DNA of 64,000 nucleotides from an uncultured Roseobacter sp. Lineage in GTDB: Bacteria; Pseudomonadota; Alphaproteobacteria; Rhodobacterales; Rhodobacteraceae. The stretch lies in assembly GCF_947496515.1 (NCBI RefSeq), contig NZ_CANMDB010000001.1, forward strand, positions 558,001 to 622,000. Reading direction: 5' to 3'. A program made the position numbers and the translations under genes. Shown here piece after piece: positions 9,041 through 18,436 of this stretch. The notes under the pieces were generated by a model that did not search any database, was not told where the DNA came from, and saw nothing but the letters and a program-made list of their open reading frames with translations. Every line of letters starts with the position of its first letter. The first letter of the stretch is position 1.

Positions 9041-11176
9041 TCAGGCCGCGCTGCGCGCTGTGCGGATCAATGTCAGGATATCCTGTGCTGCCTTGGGGAT
9101 GTTGGTGCCGGGGCCAAAGATCGCCTTGACGCCCGCATCATAGAGAAACTGATAGTCCTGCTGCGGAATGACTCCGCCACAGATGACAAGGATATCTTCC
9201 GCGCCCGCGTCCTTCAGGGCAGCGACCAGTTGCGGGGCCAGTGTTTTGTGCCCAGCGGCCTGACTGCTGATGCCGATCACATGCACATCATTGTCGACCG
9301 CATCCTGCGCCGCCTCCGCCGGGGTCTGAAAAAGCGGGCCCACATCCACGTCAAAGCCGATGTCGGCAAAGGCGGTCGCGATCACCTTGGCGCCACGGTC
9401 GTGCCCGTCCTGACCCATCTTGACGACCAGCATCCGTGGGCGGCGGCCTTCGTCCTCCGCAAAGCGCTCGACCGCGTACTGGATCTCCGCAAACCCCGCG
9501 TCGCCCTCGTAGGCAGCGCCATAGACCCCGGCCAGCGTCTTCACCTCGGCTCGGTGGCGTCCAAACGTCTTTTCCATCGCCATGCTGATCTCTCCCACCG
9601 TGGCCCGTGCCCGGGCTGCTTCGATCGCCGCTTCGAGCAGGTTGCCACCCTCCGCTGCACATGTACTGAGGGCATCCAGCGCCGCCTCGCAGGCTGCCTC
9701 ATCCCGGTTGGCGCGGATCTTCTTCAAGCGGTCCACCTGGCTCTGCCGGACGGCGGCGTTGTCGATGTCCAGAATGTCGATGGGGTCCTCGGTCTCGCGG
9801 CGATACTTGTTCACGCCCACGATCACCTCTGTACCGCGATCAATGTTGGCCTGACGTGTGGCCGCCGCTTCCTCGATGCGCAGTTTTGGCATGCCGGAGG
9901 CGACGGCCTTGGTCATCCCCCCCAACGCCTCGACCTCTTCGATCAGCTGCCACGCAGCGTCGGCGAGATCTGCCGTCAGTTTCTCTACGTAGTAGGACCC
10001 GGCAAGCGGATCCACGACATTCGTCACCCCGGTTTCTTCCTGTAAAATCAATTGCGTATTGCGCGCAATTCGACTGGAAAACTCAGTGGGCAGGGCAATG
10101 GCCTCATCCAGCGCGTTTGTATGCAACGACTGCGTCCCCCCCAGAACAGCGCTCATCGCCTCATAGGCGGTGCGCACCACATTGTTGTAGGGATCCTGTT
10201 CCTGCAAGCTGACGCCGGAGGTCTGGCAATGGGTACGAAGCATCGAGGATTTGGGATTCTTCGGCTCAAACTCCGCCATGATCCGCGACCACAAGAGCCG
10301 GGCGGCGCGCAGTTTCGCCGCCTCCATAAAGAAATTCATGCCAATCGCGAAAAAGAACGACAGCCGCCCGGCGAAGCGGTCCACATCCATGCCGCGGGCA
10401 ATGGCCGTGCGCACGTACTCGCGCCCATCCGCCAAGGTGAAGGCAAGCTCCTGCACAAGGTTGGCGCCCGCCTCCTGCATGTGGTACCCCGAGATCGAAA
10501 TCGAGTTGAACTTCGGCATGTAATCACTTGTATATTCGATGATATCCGCAATGATCCTCATAGAGGGCTCCGGCGGGTACACGTAGGTATTGCGGACCAT
10601 GAACTCCTTGAGAATATCGTTCTGAATGGTCCCCGACAGCAGCGATTTGTCATGCCCCTGCTCCTCGCCAGCGACGATAAAATTCGCCAAGATGGGAATA
10701 ACCGCCCCGTTCATCGTCATGGACACCGACACCTGATCGAGCGGGATGCCGTCAAAGAGGATCTTCATATCCTCAACACTGTCGATGGCGACCCCTGCCT
10801 TGCCAACATCGCCTTCGACCCTTGGGTGATCACTATCGTAGCCACGGTGCGTCGCCAGATCGAAGGCCACGGACACACCCTGCTGACCCGCTGCGAGCGC
10901 ACGGCGGTAAAAAGCGTTGCTTTCCTCGGCGGTGGAAAAACCTGCGTATTGCCGGATCGTCCAGGGCCGACCGGCGTACATGGTGGCCTTGACCCCGCGG
11001 GTGTAGGGCGCTTCGCCCGGGATGCTGCCCAGATGGTCAAGCTCGCCTATATCATCGGCTGTATAGAGCGGCTGAACAGCGATGCCTTCCAGCGTTTGCC
11101 AGGTCAGATCGTCGAGGGGTTTGCCGCGCAGCTCGGCTTCAGCCAGGGCGCGCCATCTTTCTTTCTTCTCGCTCAT
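9041..11176 (-). CDS. scpA: methylmalonyl-CoA mutase (adenosylcobalamin-dependent)
   Basis: Interconverts (R)-methylmalonyl-CoA and succinyl-CoA, the last step of propionyl-CoA assimilation. 711 residues, a single-chain mutase: N-terminal TIM barrel with [21 protein letters not shown] and [13 protein letters not shown], linker, and C-terminal B12 domain with the cobalamin-ligand motif DGHDRG (His592) and CGGVIP. I preferred ATG 11176 to ATG 11182 because the AAAAGGA ribosome site is only two bases from the latter. The 5' end overlaps the upstream sulfotransferase-like gene by 38 bases. A VOC and a GNAT gene follow. Confidence 0.97.
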   Translation of the reverse strand: MSEKKERWRALAEAELRGKPLDDLTWQTLEGIAVQPLYTADDIGELDHLGSIPGEAPYTRGVKATMYAGRPWTIRQYAGFSTAEESNAFYRRALAAGQQGVSVAFDLATHRGYDSDHPRVEGDVGKAGVAIDSVEDMKILFDGIPLDQVSVSMTMNGAVIPILANFIVAGEEQGHDKSLLSGTIQNDILKEFMVRNTYVYPPEPSMRIIADIIEYTSDYMPKFNSISISGYHMQEAGANLVQELAFTLADGREYVRTAIARGMDVDRFAGRLSFFFAIGMNFFMEAAKLRAARLLWSRIMAEFEPKNPKSSMLRTHCQTSGVSLQEQDPYNNVVRTAYEAMSAVLGGTQSLHTNALDEAIALPTEFSSRIARNTQLILQEETGVTNVVDPLAGSYYVEKLTADLADAAWQLIEEVEALGGMTKAVASGMPKLRIEEAAATRQANIDRGTEVIVGVNKYRRETEDPIDILDIDNAAVRQSQVDRLKKIRANRDEAACEAALDALSTCAAEGGNLLEAAIEAARARATVGEISMAMEKTFGRHRAEVKTLAGVYGAAYEGDAGFAEIQYAVERFAEDEGRRPRMLVVKMGQDGHDRGAKVIATAFADIGFDVDVGPLFQTPAEAAQDAVDNDVHVIGISSQAAGHKTLAPQLVAALKDAGAEDILVICGGVIPQQDYQFLYDAGVKAIFGPGTNIPKAAQDILTLIRTARSAA

Positions 11177-12068
11177 CACCATGTCCTTTTGATTGCGCCC
11201 CGACCGGCAGCATTGTCGCCGCTCTTGTCCGGGGGAAACTCTCCGTCAGCGTGGCCAGACCGTCGGCACCGCCGATCAACCACATCATATCATCCGCGTA
11301 AGCCTCTCGAAGTGCGGCATATTCCTCACTTGTAAATGGGCTCCAGCTTTCCATGCCAAAGGGCAGGATGCTGCCATCCTCGCCCCTTTCGGCCAACAAG
11401 CGGCGCAGTTCAGGCAATTGCGGTGTGCGGTTGCGCAATGTCCGATCCGTGTTGCGCGGCACGTCAACGTCAAGAGCCGCAGCAAGCAGCGCGTCCGGGC
11501 GGGCACTGAACCGCTCAGCGGGCAGGATCTCCAGCGCCACATCGGGGACCGACTGAGCGATCTCCGTGATCACATCACGCCAGGACCGGTGACCGTTTGC
11601 AATTCCCGCCAACCGCTCGCGATCCGGCAGCTTGGCCCCCTGGGCCACGCCGAACCCCACCAGGGAACGCCAGTACACATCCAGACTGCGGGGGCACAGA
11701 ATGATCCGCTGAACCTGTCCTTCGAACGCCGCGACATGACGCGCCACCCGCGCACCCGCCTTTGGATAGAGCACACCGGTTTCCAGGTTTTCACCGATCG
11801 TCCCCAGAAAATCCGCATCACTGACCAACAGCCGCTGCAGACCGCGCACACGCGCCGCCGCCATCATCACCTGCAGTCGGCTCCCGGCGCGCAGGATGAC
11901 CTCGTCCTCGCCCTCAGCCTCACTGTCTGCGAAGAGCCCGCGGCGCGGTTCAACGGGACCCCAAAAGGCAGCACCCGCGGCAACCAGAGCCTCTGATTGC
12001 AACGCAGCATACGCCTGAAATGTCGTCGTCGCAGTGCGATGCGCACCGATGTGAAGCGTGACATCCAT
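11139..12068 (-). CDS. sulfotransferase-like protein
   Basis: 309 residues. The N terminus [18 protein letters not shown] resembles the 5'-phosphosulfate-binding loop of PAPS-dependent sulfotransferases (beta strand, then [GA]xxRT[AG]TT). The rest is weakly conserved: [23 protein letters not shown] is compatible with the 3'-phosphate-binding region of this fold. The acceptor is unknown. The open frame extends to 12143, but ATG 12068 gives the homologous N terminus. It overlaps scpA by 38 bases in another frame, so the two are probably co-transcribed. Confidence 0.72.
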   Translation of the reverse strand: MDVTLHIGAHRTATTTFQAYAALQSEALVAAGAAFWGPVEPRRGLFADSEAEGEDEVILRAGSRLQVMMAAARVRGLQRLLVSDADFLGTIGENLETGVLYPKAGARVARHVAAFEGQVQRIILCPRSLDVYWRSLVGFGVAQGAKLPDRERLAGIANGHRSWRDVITEIAQSVPDVALEILPAERFSARPDALLAAALDVDVPRNTDRTLRNRTPQLPELRRLLAERGEDGSILPFGMESWSPFTSEEYAALREAYADDMMWLIGGADGLATLTESFPRTRAATMLPVGAQSKGHGDEREERKMARPG

Positions 12069-12126
12069 GATCCGTCTGGACCCGATTGAAAAGGCCGCCC
12101 CGTTCGGCCGGAATGCGGGGAGGACT

Positions 12127-12169
12127 TTCACCATTAACCGCAATCCCTTGCCGTTGATTTAATGGTGAA
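12127..12169. promoter_or_regulatory. 11-bp perfect inverted repeat between divergent genes
   Basis: Arms TTCACCATTAA (12127-12137) and TTAATGGTGAA (12159-12169) are perfectly complementary with a 21-base spacer. They lie between the start of the sulfotransferase/mutase unit (minus strand) and the DUF4174 gene (plus strand). The position suggests an operator shared by both promoters. The CCATTAACC content recalls CtrA half-sites, but the spacing does not fit TTAA-N7-TTAA. Confidence 0.45.
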
Positions 12170-12233
12170 TTTGCGTGCATTTGACATCGCAAACCTCTGC
12201 AACACCCCTATATAACACAACACAGGAGGCGCG

Positions 12234-12698
12234 ATGAAACCCATATTACCCATTGTTATGGCTTGCTTTTTTGCCAACACCGGTGCCGCGCAAACCGCGG
12301 AGCCGGAACCGATGCCGGAGCTGTTTACCACCATGGATGAGGTGAATTTGAACCAATTCAAATGGAAAAACCGCCCCATCGTCGTCTTTGCCGACAGCGA
12401 GGACAACCCCGCATTTGACGAACAGATGCGGCTGCTGCGCCAACGACCCAATGATCTGATCGAACGCGATGTGGTCGTGATCACCGATACTGACCCCGAG
12501 GCGATGTCCGATCTGCGCCGCAAACTGCGCCCGCGCGAATTCATGCTGGTGATCATCGGCAAGGACGGCGGCGTGAAACTGCGCAAACCCTTTCCGTGGG
12601 ACGTGCGCGAGATCAGCCGCAGCATCGACAAGATGCCCATGCGCCAGCGCGAGATCCGCGAAGCCAAAGAGCGCGCCCGCGAGGACGTGCCAGGATAG
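12234..12698 (+). CDS. exported DUF4174-type protein
   Basis: 154 residues with a signal peptide (MKPILPIVMACFFANTGAAQ). The mature part has a thioredoxin-like pattern without a CxxC: NRPIVVFADSEDNPAFDEQM, DVVVITDTDPE, FMLVIIGKDGGVKLRKP. This matches the DUF4174 family, periplasmic proteins of unknown function. It ends 13 bases before the pccA stop (convergent). The AACACAGGAGGCGCG ribosome site is strong. No pathway role can be assigned. Confidence 0.8.
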   Translation: MKPILPIVMACFFANTGAAQTAEPEPMPELFTTMDEVNLNQFKWKNRPIVVFADSEDNPAFDEQMRLLRQRPNDLIERDVVVITDTDPEAMSDLRRKLRPREFMLVIIGKDGGVKLRKPFPWDVREISRSIDKMPMRQREIREAKERAREDVPG

Positions 12699-12711
12699 GG
12701 CGCAACGCGGA

Positions 12712-14754
12712 TCACTCGAATTCCATGATCACATCATCAACGGCGAGGCTGTCGCCCTCGCCCGCGTTGATCTTGGCCACCGTGCCCTTGCGTTCTGCAC
12801 GCAGGATATTCTCCATCTTCATGGCCTCAATGGTGCAGAGTGCCTGACCGTCCTGAACCTCGTCGCCGACGGCGACAGTCATCTTGACCACCAAGCCCGG
12901 CATCGGGCAGAGCAGCATCTTGGAGGTGTCGGGCGGCAGTTTTTCCGGCATCCGGCGCGCCAGCTCCGCCTGCCGCGGAGTGCGCACGTGGACCTTGATG
13001 TCAGCCCCCCGCGTGCGGATACGGAAACCGCCCGAAATCTTGCCCACCTTCAACACCAGCGGACGCCCCCCGACCTGCAATTGTGCCAGCTGGTCGCCCG
13101 GCGTCCAGTCGCTGGTGACACGCAGATCGCTGCCATTGATGGTCACGGTTGCCCCCTCAAGGTCCGCGGCAATCACCGCATCATAGTCATGCCCCTGAAG
13201 GCGCAGGTTCCAGTCCGAGCCGACTTTGCGTTCGTGGTTGTCCATCCGGCCCGAGACCCGGGCGCGCCGGATCTCCGCCACCCGATGCATGGCCGCGCAG
13301 GCTGCCGCGATCCGCTGTAGCTCGTCCTCGGGCAAGGTCACGCCTTCGAACCCGTCGGGATACTCCTCGCCTATAAAGGCGGTGGTCATATCACCGGAGG
13401 TGAACTTGGGGTGATCCATCACCGCGGACAGGAACGGCAGGTTGTGCCCGATGCCCTCCACCTCAAAGCTGTCCAGCGCCACGCGCATCGCCTCGATGGC
13501 AGCATCCCGCGTCGGCGCCCAGGTGCAGAGCTTCGCGATCATCGGATCGTAATACATGCTGATCTCGCCGCCCTCGTAGACGCCAGTGTCGTTGCGCACC
13601 GCCGCCTCCCCCTCGGGCGCGTCGCCTTGCCATTTGTCGTTCACCAGCAACGGCCCCGCGGCGATCTCCTGCGGCGGGCGGTAGCGGGTCAGGCGACCGA
13701 TGGACGGCAAAAAGCCGCGGTAGGGATCCTCGGCATAGAGTCGGTTCTCGATGGCCCAGCCAGTCAGTGTCACATCGTCCTGGGTGATGCTCAGCGCCTC
13801 GCCCTTGGCCACGCGGATCATCTGCTCCACCAGATCCACACCCGTGATCAACTCGGTCACCGGGTGCTCCACCTGCAACCGTGTGTTCATCTCAAGGAAG
13901 TAGAAATTCTTATCACCATCAACGATGAATTCCACGGTGCCAGCACTTGCGTAGCCCACCGCCTGCGCCAGTGAGACCGCCTGCTCGCCCATGGCCTTGC
14001 GGGTCGCGGCGTCGAGGAACGGGCTCGGCGCCTCCTCCACTACCTTCTGGTTGCGGCGCTGGATCGAACACTCCCGCTCGCCCAGATAGATGCCGTTGCC
14101 ATGGGTATCGCACAGCACCTGTATTTCGATATGCCGCGGCTGCGTCACAAATTTCTCGATAAAGATGCGGTCATCGCCAAAGGAGTTCGCCGCCTCGTTC
14201 TTGGAAGACTGAAACCCCTCGCGGGCCTCTTCGTCATTCCAGGCGATGCGCATGCCCTTGCCGCCACCGCCCGCCGAAGCCTTGAGCATCACCGGATAGC
14301 CGATCTCACCCGAGATCTTCACCGCCTCGTCGGCATCCTCAATGAGGCCCATGTAGCCGGGTACGGTGGAGACGCCCGCCTCCTGCGCGATCTTCTTGGA
14401 TGTGATCTTGTCGCCCATGGCCTCGATCGCGCCTTTGGGCGGCCCGATAAAGGCGACACCGGCCGCCGCCAGCGCTTCGGCAAATTTCGCATTCTCGGAA
14501 AGGAACCCGTAGCCCGGGTGCACCGCCTGCGCGCCAGAGCTGCGAACGGCCTCCATCACCTTGTCGATGACGATGTAGGATTGGTTGGCGGGCGCCGGGC
14601 CAATGTGCACCGCCTCATCGGCCATCTGCACGTGCAGCGCTTGCTTGTCCGCGTCCGAATAGATTGCCACGGTACTGATCCCTATCTTGCGGGCAGTCTT
14701 GATAACGCGGCAGGCAATCTCGCCGCGGTTGGCGATGAGGATCTTATCGAACAT
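12712..14754 (-). CDS. pccA: propionyl-CoA carboxylase alpha (biotin) subunit
   Basis: Biotin carboxylase plus biotin carrier subunit; with PccB it converts propionyl-CoA to (S)-methylmalonyl-CoA. 680 residues: biotin carboxylase N domain (MFDKILIANRGEIACRV), ATP-grasp with the glycine loop KASAGGGGKGMRIA, HPVTELITGVDLVE, a BT linker domain, and biotinyl domain with EAMKMEN (biotinylated Lys646). ATG 14754 is chosen because homology starts there, although the frame is open to 14799. It lies about 2.1 kb downstream of pccB on the same strand with small genes and two terminators between, so it may need its own promoter. Confidence 0.95.
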   Translation of the reverse strand: MFDKILIANRGEIACRVIKTARKIGISTVAIYSDADKQALHVQMADEAVHIGPAPANQSYIVIDKVMEAVRSSGAQAVHPGYGFLSENAKFAEALAAAGVAFIGPPKGAIEAMGDKITSKKIAQEAGVSTVPGYMGLIEDADEAVKISGEIGYPVMLKASAGGGGKGMRIAWNDEEAREGFQSSKNEAANSFGDDRIFIEKFVTQPRHIEIQVLCDTHGNGIYLGERECSIQRRNQKVVEEAPSPFLDAATRKAMGEQAVSLAQAVGYASAGTVEFIVDGDKNFYFLEMNTRLQVEHPVTELITGVDLVEQMIRVAKGEALSITQDDVTLTGWAIENRLYAEDPYRGFLPSIGRLTRYRPPQEIAAGPLLVNDKWQGDAPEGEAAVRNDTGVYEGGEISMYYDPMIAKLCTWAPTRDAAIEAMRVALDSFEVEGIGHNLPFLSAVMDHPKFTSGDMTTAFIGEEYPDGFEGVTLPEDELQRIAAACAAMHRVAEIRRARVSGRMDNHERKVGSDWNLRLQGHDYDAVIAADLEGATVTINGSDLRVTSDWTPGDQLAQLQVGGRPLVLKVGKISGGFRIRTRGADIKVHVRTPRQAELARRMPEKLPPDTSKMLLCPMPGLVVKMTVAVGDEVQDGQALCTIEAMKMENILRAERKGTVAKINAGEGDSLAVDDVIMEFE

Positions 14755-14801
14755 GATCAGGCTTTCTGAGAAGGGATCGGGAGGCACCCGGTCCGGCACG
14801 T

Positions 14802-14829
14802 AAAAAAACCGCGCGCCCGGAGGCGCACG
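14802..14829 (-). terminator. rho-independent terminator after the small glycine-rich lipoprotein gene
   Basis: On the minus strand CCGTGCGCC (14829-14821) pairs with GGCGCGCGG (one mismatch) around a TCCG(G) loop and runs into seven T residues (14808-14802). It lies 50 bases past the lipoprotein stop and just upstream of the pccA start. Confidence 0.8.
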
Positions 14830-14879
14830 GCTGGGATCTAAGATGTTTTGATGCGCGCTCGGTGCGCCCGTGGTAACCG

Positions 14880-15086
14880 CTAGTTACAGCGTCCGGGGTT
14901 GAGCTGGCAGTAAGCGACATTGCCTGCCGCACCGATGGCCGCTCCTTCGAGCACCCCGTTGCCGGTGATGACGCTGGCACCGGCGCCGATGGCCGCACCG
15001 CCCGCGGCTTGTTGGCCCAAGGTGTCACCGCAGGCCGCAAGACCGGCACAGGCCGCAATGGCGAGAAGAAACTTTTTGACTGGCAT
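14880..15086 (-). CDS. small glycine-rich lipoprotein
   Basis: 68 residues. It begins MPVKKFLLAIAACAGLAAC, a lipoprotein signal peptide with lipobox LAAC (Cys19 lipidated). A Gly/Ala-rich stretch follows (QQAAGGAAIGAGASVITG, LEGAAIGAAGN) of the glycine-zipper (YMGG-like) kind, ending with a second Cys pair in CQLNPGRC. ATG 15086 follows AAAGGATTAGAACC, a good ribosome site. It has its own terminator. Probably an outer-membrane or periplasmic lipoprotein of unknown role. Confidence 0.82.
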   Translation of the reverse strand: MPVKKFLLAIAACAGLAACGDTLGQQAAGGAAIGAGASVITGNGVLEGAAIGAAGNVAYCQLNPGRCN

Positions 15087-15170
15087 GGTTCTAATCCTTT
15101 CGGTTCCCATTTCCACAAATGGTTAACGCCGCCCGCGCGCACGGGGTTCCGCGCCTGCCGAGAGCCCAAG

Positions 15171-15213
15171 AAAAAAGCGGGCAGTCCAGTCGCTTGCGCG
15201 TTGCACTGCCCGC
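15171..15213 (-). terminator. rho-independent terminator of the pccB-proximal gene group
   Basis: On the minus strand GCGGGCAGT (15213-15205) pairs perfectly with ACTGCCCGC (15185-15177) around a 19-base loop, followed by six T residues (15176-15171). It ends transcripts arriving from the 15376-15732 gene and those upstream, including pccB. Confidence 0.82.
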
Positions 15214-15375
15214 CAGGGGAAGGGGTACGAATAGTGTACGCAGGCACGGTGCGGGGATAGTCGCGTGTGCCTGCTCGAACCACAATACCCGCGTCGGTTG
15301 CATCGTCTACCGGTTTCACACCAGAGCTCACAGAATGGGCCGGTACCCGCCGGTTGAGGGGCAAAACAGGCGGGA

Positions 15376-15732
15376 TCATGCCGATGCCTCCCCGAAAACC
15401 TCTGGAAACGACCGGCGCGCTACCGCTTCATCAATGACCAGAAGAGCCTCGTAGTCAGCTGGATCGAAGGGGTCAGTTGCCGGGACAACTTCACGCTCGA
15501 AGAGCCAGGACAGACGTCCCGCATCAAGATTGCCGCGCTCAAAGGGGTCTGGACCAAAATGCTCCCACAACGCCGCGAAAAACGCTGCGTCTGCGCGGCG
15601 ATCAGCGGGCTTTCTGTCCCGGAAACGTTCACGTCGGGTCAGTGGGGTTACCCCGCGCGGGTTGAACCTGCGCAGGGTAAATTGATAGTCGGTGCCCGGC
15701 AAACGTCCGGGAAAACCACGATGTTTCAGCAT
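15376..15732 (-). CDS. conserved hypothetical protein in the pcc cluster
   Basis: 118 residues, soluble, basic in the first half (MLKHRGFPGRLPGTDYQFTLRRFNPRG, RRERFRDRKPADRR) and acidic in the second (FGPDPFERGNLDAGRLSWLFERE). No motif that I recognise. ATG 15732 follows GAGGCCAAG, a usable ribosome site, so I prefer it to the longer frame start at 15792. It sits between two small lipoprotein genes on the pccB strand and is followed by a terminator. Function unknown; conservation is inferred from its position, not tested. Confidence 0.65.
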   Translation of the reverse strand: MLKHRGFPGRLPGTDYQFTLRRFNPRGVTPLTRRERFRDRKPADRRADAAFFAALWEHFGPDPFERGNLDAGRLSWLFEREVVPATDPFDPADYEALLVIDEAVARRSFPEVFGEASA

Positions 15733-15810
15733 CTTGGCCTCCGCAGCGACGCTGCCGGCGCAGACAGGTAAGTGGGGTCGCAACACCCCCACCCTGCCCC
15801 GAGATCGTGA

Positions 15811-15948
15811 TCAGAGCTTGCCGCTTTGAACCGGCTCGCTTGAAATCGGTTCCGGTTCGACCACGACGAATTCTTCCTGCTCGCGTGCGCAGGCGGCCAC
15901 GACGGCGATAAAGCCAAGGGCTGCCAGTATTTTGATGCTCTTCGACAT
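15811..15948 (-). CDS. very small lipoprotein (45 residues)
   Basis: A short gene below usual ORF cut-offs: ATG 15948 follows TAGGAGAAACAG, a strong ribosome site, and the stop TGA is at 15811. The product starts MSKSIKILAALGFIAVVAAC, a typical lipoprotein signal with lipobox VAAC (Cys20). The mature peptide is only 26 residues, acidic and Pro/Glu-rich (EEFVVVEPEPISSEPV). Probably an anchored peptide of the inner or outer membrane, co-transcribed with its neighbours. Function unknown. Confidence 0.75.
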   Translation of the reverse strand: MSKSIKILAALGFIAVVAACAREQEEFVVVEPEPISSEPVQSGKL

Positions 15949-16132
15949 CTGTTTCTCCTATTAGAGGGATGCGCCTGGCCCCACTCCGAAAAGCCCTCAC
16001 CGGGCGCATGTTGAATGGCCGCACTGTCCGGCGTACCCTGCGCAACGTTAGACACTACGGCACAGAATGGAAACGCGGGCACAGCCTGCCCATCCGCGGC
16101 TTTCCGCCAAACCGGAGACTGGGCAGACACGC

Positions 16133-16519
16133 TCAGACACCTTCCCATACACACGCCCCCGCGCTCACCCGGAAAACCTCGACAAACTGGGTTGTCTCAG
16201 GATCGGTCGTGCCAAAGGGAATGGCGCGGTCAAGCAAGGTAATCACCGCCATGTCGGGGCTCACATCACTTGCAGCGATGTACGGCAAGCTCACCGTGTG
16301 GCACAGATGCTCGAAATCCGGCTCGGCCATCGCAAAATCGACGCTGCCCCCGTCACGCGCGATCTCTGGCGCGATGAAACGAAACCGGAGCCATATCTCG
16401 GTGCCCACCGTATCGGCAATCACCTCGTGCAGATGGATGGGCTGACCTGAGGGCACGTCCAGTGCCCAAGCGCTCCCGACGCTGGCGGCCCAGATCGCCA
16501 CCGCCAGCCCGCGCGTCAA
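16133..16519 (-). CDS. exported DUF6497-like protein
   Basis: About 128 residues. The mature region ALDVPSGQPIHLHEVIADTV ... IWLRFRFIAPEIAR ... VEVFRVSAGACVWEGV resembles a Rhodobacterales-restricted domain (DUF6497, named from memory). No ATG is available near the signal sequence. The best start is TTG 16519, whose TTG overlaps the TGA stop of the preceding gene, giving MTRGLAVAIWAASVGSAWA as signal peptide. An in-frame GTG six codons later is an alternative. The overlap suggests coupled translation. Function unknown. Confidence 0.7.
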   Translation of the reverse strand: MTRGLAVAIWAASVGSAWALDVPSGQPIHLHEVIADTVGTEIWLRFRFIAPEIARDGGSVDFAMAEPDFEHLCHTVSLPYIAASDVSPDMAVITLLDRAIPFGTTDPETTQFVEVFRVSAGACVWEGV

Positions 16520-16779
16520 TGGTTGCGCAAGGCGTCGATCAACCCGGATTTGTCCATCTTTGAACGCCCGTCGATGCCGATTTCCTGCGCACGCTCGTAG
16601 AGATCTTCCCTGGTCCACTCCTCGTAAGGTGGAGCTTTGCCCCCTTTTCGCGATGGATCCATGTCCTTTGAGGCTTTTGCATTGGCGATGCGCGCTGCCT
16701 TTTCCTTGGAAGCGCCATCCGCGCGCAATGCCTCGTAGGTGGCATCGTCCTTGACGCTCTTGCCGTGATCCTTGGTCAT
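16516..16779 (-). CDS. small basic protein with Rho-N/SAP-like C-terminal motif
   Basis: 87 residues, highly charged. The first half (MTKDHGKSVKDDATYEALRADG, KEKAARIANAKA) is Lys-rich; the second half (WTREDLYERAQEIGIDGRSK, MDKSGLIDAL) matches the helix-turn-helix of the Rho termination factor N-terminal/SAP-like fold, which often binds nucleic acid. AGGAG precedes ATG 16779. It lies 53 bases downstream of pccB and overlaps the next gene by 4 bases. May be a nucleoid- or RNA-binding protein; that is inference from the fold. Confidence 0.8.
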   Translation of the reverse strand: MTKDHGKSVKDDATYEALRADGASKEKAARIANAKASKDMDPSRKGGKAPPYEEWTREDLYERAQEIGIDGRSKMDKSGLIDALRNH

Positions 16780-16832
16780 ATGATGCTCCTTTCGGAGCGA
16801 ACGCCAGCCGTGCCATTGCGGTTCCCTGCACC

Positions 16833-18365
16833 TCAGAGAGGTATGTTGTCGTGTTTCTTCCAGGGCGTCTGGGCCTGCTTGTTTCGCAGGCTGGCAAAGG
16901 CACGCGCAACCCGCTTTCGGGTACTGCGCGGCTGAATGACTTCGTCCACAAACCCACGCTCCGCCGCGACAAAGGGATTGGCAAAACGCGCTTCGTAATC
17001 AGCCGTGTGCTGCGCCGTCTTCTGTGCATCCCCCAAATCACCGCGGTGCAGGATCTCCGTCGCCCCCTTGGCGCCCATCACAGCGATCTCTGCGGTCGGC
17101 CAGGCATAGTTGAAATCCGCCTGCAAGTGTTTGGACGCCATCACCACATAGGCCCCGCCGTAGGCTTTGCGCGTGATGACCGTCACCATGGGCACGGTCG
17201 CCTCACCGTAGGCAAAGAGCAGTTTCGCCCCATGTTTGATCACCCCGCCATATTCCTGGCTGGTGCCAGGCAGGAAGCCCGGGACGTCAATCAGGGTCAG
17301 GATCGGGATCTCGAAGGCGTCGCAGAACCGGACGAAACGCGCCGCCTTGCGCGAGCTGTCGATATCGAGGCACCCCGCCAGCACCATCGGCTGATTGGCC
17401 ACCACCCCCACCGTGCGCCCTTCCAGACGGATGAACCCGGTGATGATGTTTGCCGCAAAGGCTTCCTGGATCTCGTAGAAATCGCCCTCATCCGCGAGCT
17501 TGAGGATCAGCTCTTTCATGTCATAGGGCGTGTTGGGGTTTTCGGGCACCAAAGTGTCCAGCGACGGCTCGATCCGCGCGGGATCATCAAAGAAGGGTCG
17601 CACCGGTGGGCGGGCGCGATTGTTGGCAGGCAGGAAATCCACCAGCCTGCGAACCTCGGCCAGAGCTTCCACATCATTTTCAAACGCCGCATCCGCGACA
17701 GAGGACTTCTTGGTGTGGGTCCCTGCCCCGCCCAACTCCTCCGCGGTGACATGTTCGTTGGTGACGGTCTTGACCACATCAGGGCCCGTGACGAACATGT
17801 AAGAGCTGTCCTTCACCATAAAGATGAAATCCGTCATGGCAGGCGAGTAGACAGCCCCGCCCGCGCAGGGGCCCATGATTACGCTGATCTGCGGCACCAC
17901 GCCGGAAGCCATGATGTTGCGCTGAAACACGTCGCCGTAGCCCGCCAGCGAATCCACGCCCTCCTGAATGCGCGCACCGCCGGAATCGTTGATCCCGATC
18001 ACCGGTGCGCCATTCTGCATCGCCATATCCATGATCTTGCAGATCTTTTTGGCGTGCGTTTCGGAGACCGAGCCGCCCAGCACGGTGAAGTCCTGACTGA
18101 AGACATACACGAGCCGACCATTGATCGTGCCCCATCCGGTCACGACACCATCGCCTGCCGGTTTCTGAGATTCCATCCCGAAATCGGTACAGCGGTGCGT
18201 CACGAACATGTCGAACTCTTCAAAGCTGCCTTCGTCCAGCAGCAGATCGACCCTTTCACGCGCGGTGAGTTTACCACGCCCGTGCTGCGCATCAATCCGC
18301 CGCTGGCCTCCGCCGAGCCGGGCATCCTCTCGACGATCTTCAAGCTGGTCGGAAATATCTTTCAT
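16833..18365 (-). CDS. pccB: propionyl-CoA carboxylase beta subunit
   Basis: Carboxyltransferase half of propionyl-CoA carboxylase. 510 residues, normal length. Two crotonase-like halves: N half with [19 protein letters not shown] and [21 protein letters not shown] half with [22 protein letters not shown] and [15 protein letters not shown]; the Gly-rich acyl-CoA and biotin loops are intact. First gene of a minus-strand group; the divergent gene is an MFS exporter. Multiple TTTGCAAA-like elements lie 72-119 bases upstream, matching the site known for the propionyl-CoA regulator PccR. Confidence 0.96.
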   Translation of the reverse strand: MKDISDQLEDRREDARLGGGQRRIDAQHGRGKLTARERVDLLLDEGSFEEFDMFVTHRCTDFGMESQKPAGDGVVTGWGTINGRLVYVFSQDFTVLGGSVSETHAKKICKIMDMAMQNGAPVIGINDSGGARIQEGVDSLAGYGDVFQRNIMASGVVPQISVIMGPCAGGAVYSPAMTDFIFMVKDSSYMFVTGPDVVKTVTNEHVTAEELGGAGTHTKKSSVADAAFENDVEALAEVRRLVDFLPANNRARPPVRPFFDDPARIEPSLDTLVPENPNTPYDMKELILKLADEGDFYEIQEAFAANIITGFIRLEGRTVGVVANQPMVLAGCLDIDSSRKAARFVRFCDAFEIPILTLIDVPGFLPGTSQEYGGVIKHGAKLLFAYGEATVPMVTVITRKAYGGAYVVMASKHLQADFNYAWPTAEIAVMGAKGATEILHRGDLGDAQKTAQHTADYEARFANPFVAAERGFVDEVIQPRSTRKRVARAFASLRNKQAQTPWKKHDNIPL

Positions 18366-18436
18366 GGCGGGTCCCTAAATTCAATTTTCGCTACCATATC
18401 GGAGAAGAACCGCCGAGCGTAGCGCTTTTTCGCTAA

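Noticed and set aside
15245-15300. Possible tRNA, suggested by GGTTCGAGCAGG on the minus strand
   Set aside because: No cloverleaf: acceptor and anticodon arms cannot be paired and the T-loop context is wrong.
16520-17041. N-terminal 174-codon extension of the DUF6497-like frame
   Set aside because: It overlaps the Rho-N-like gene and the 3' part of pccB in another frame and encodes Arg/Ser-rich nonsense; the signal peptide begins at 16519.
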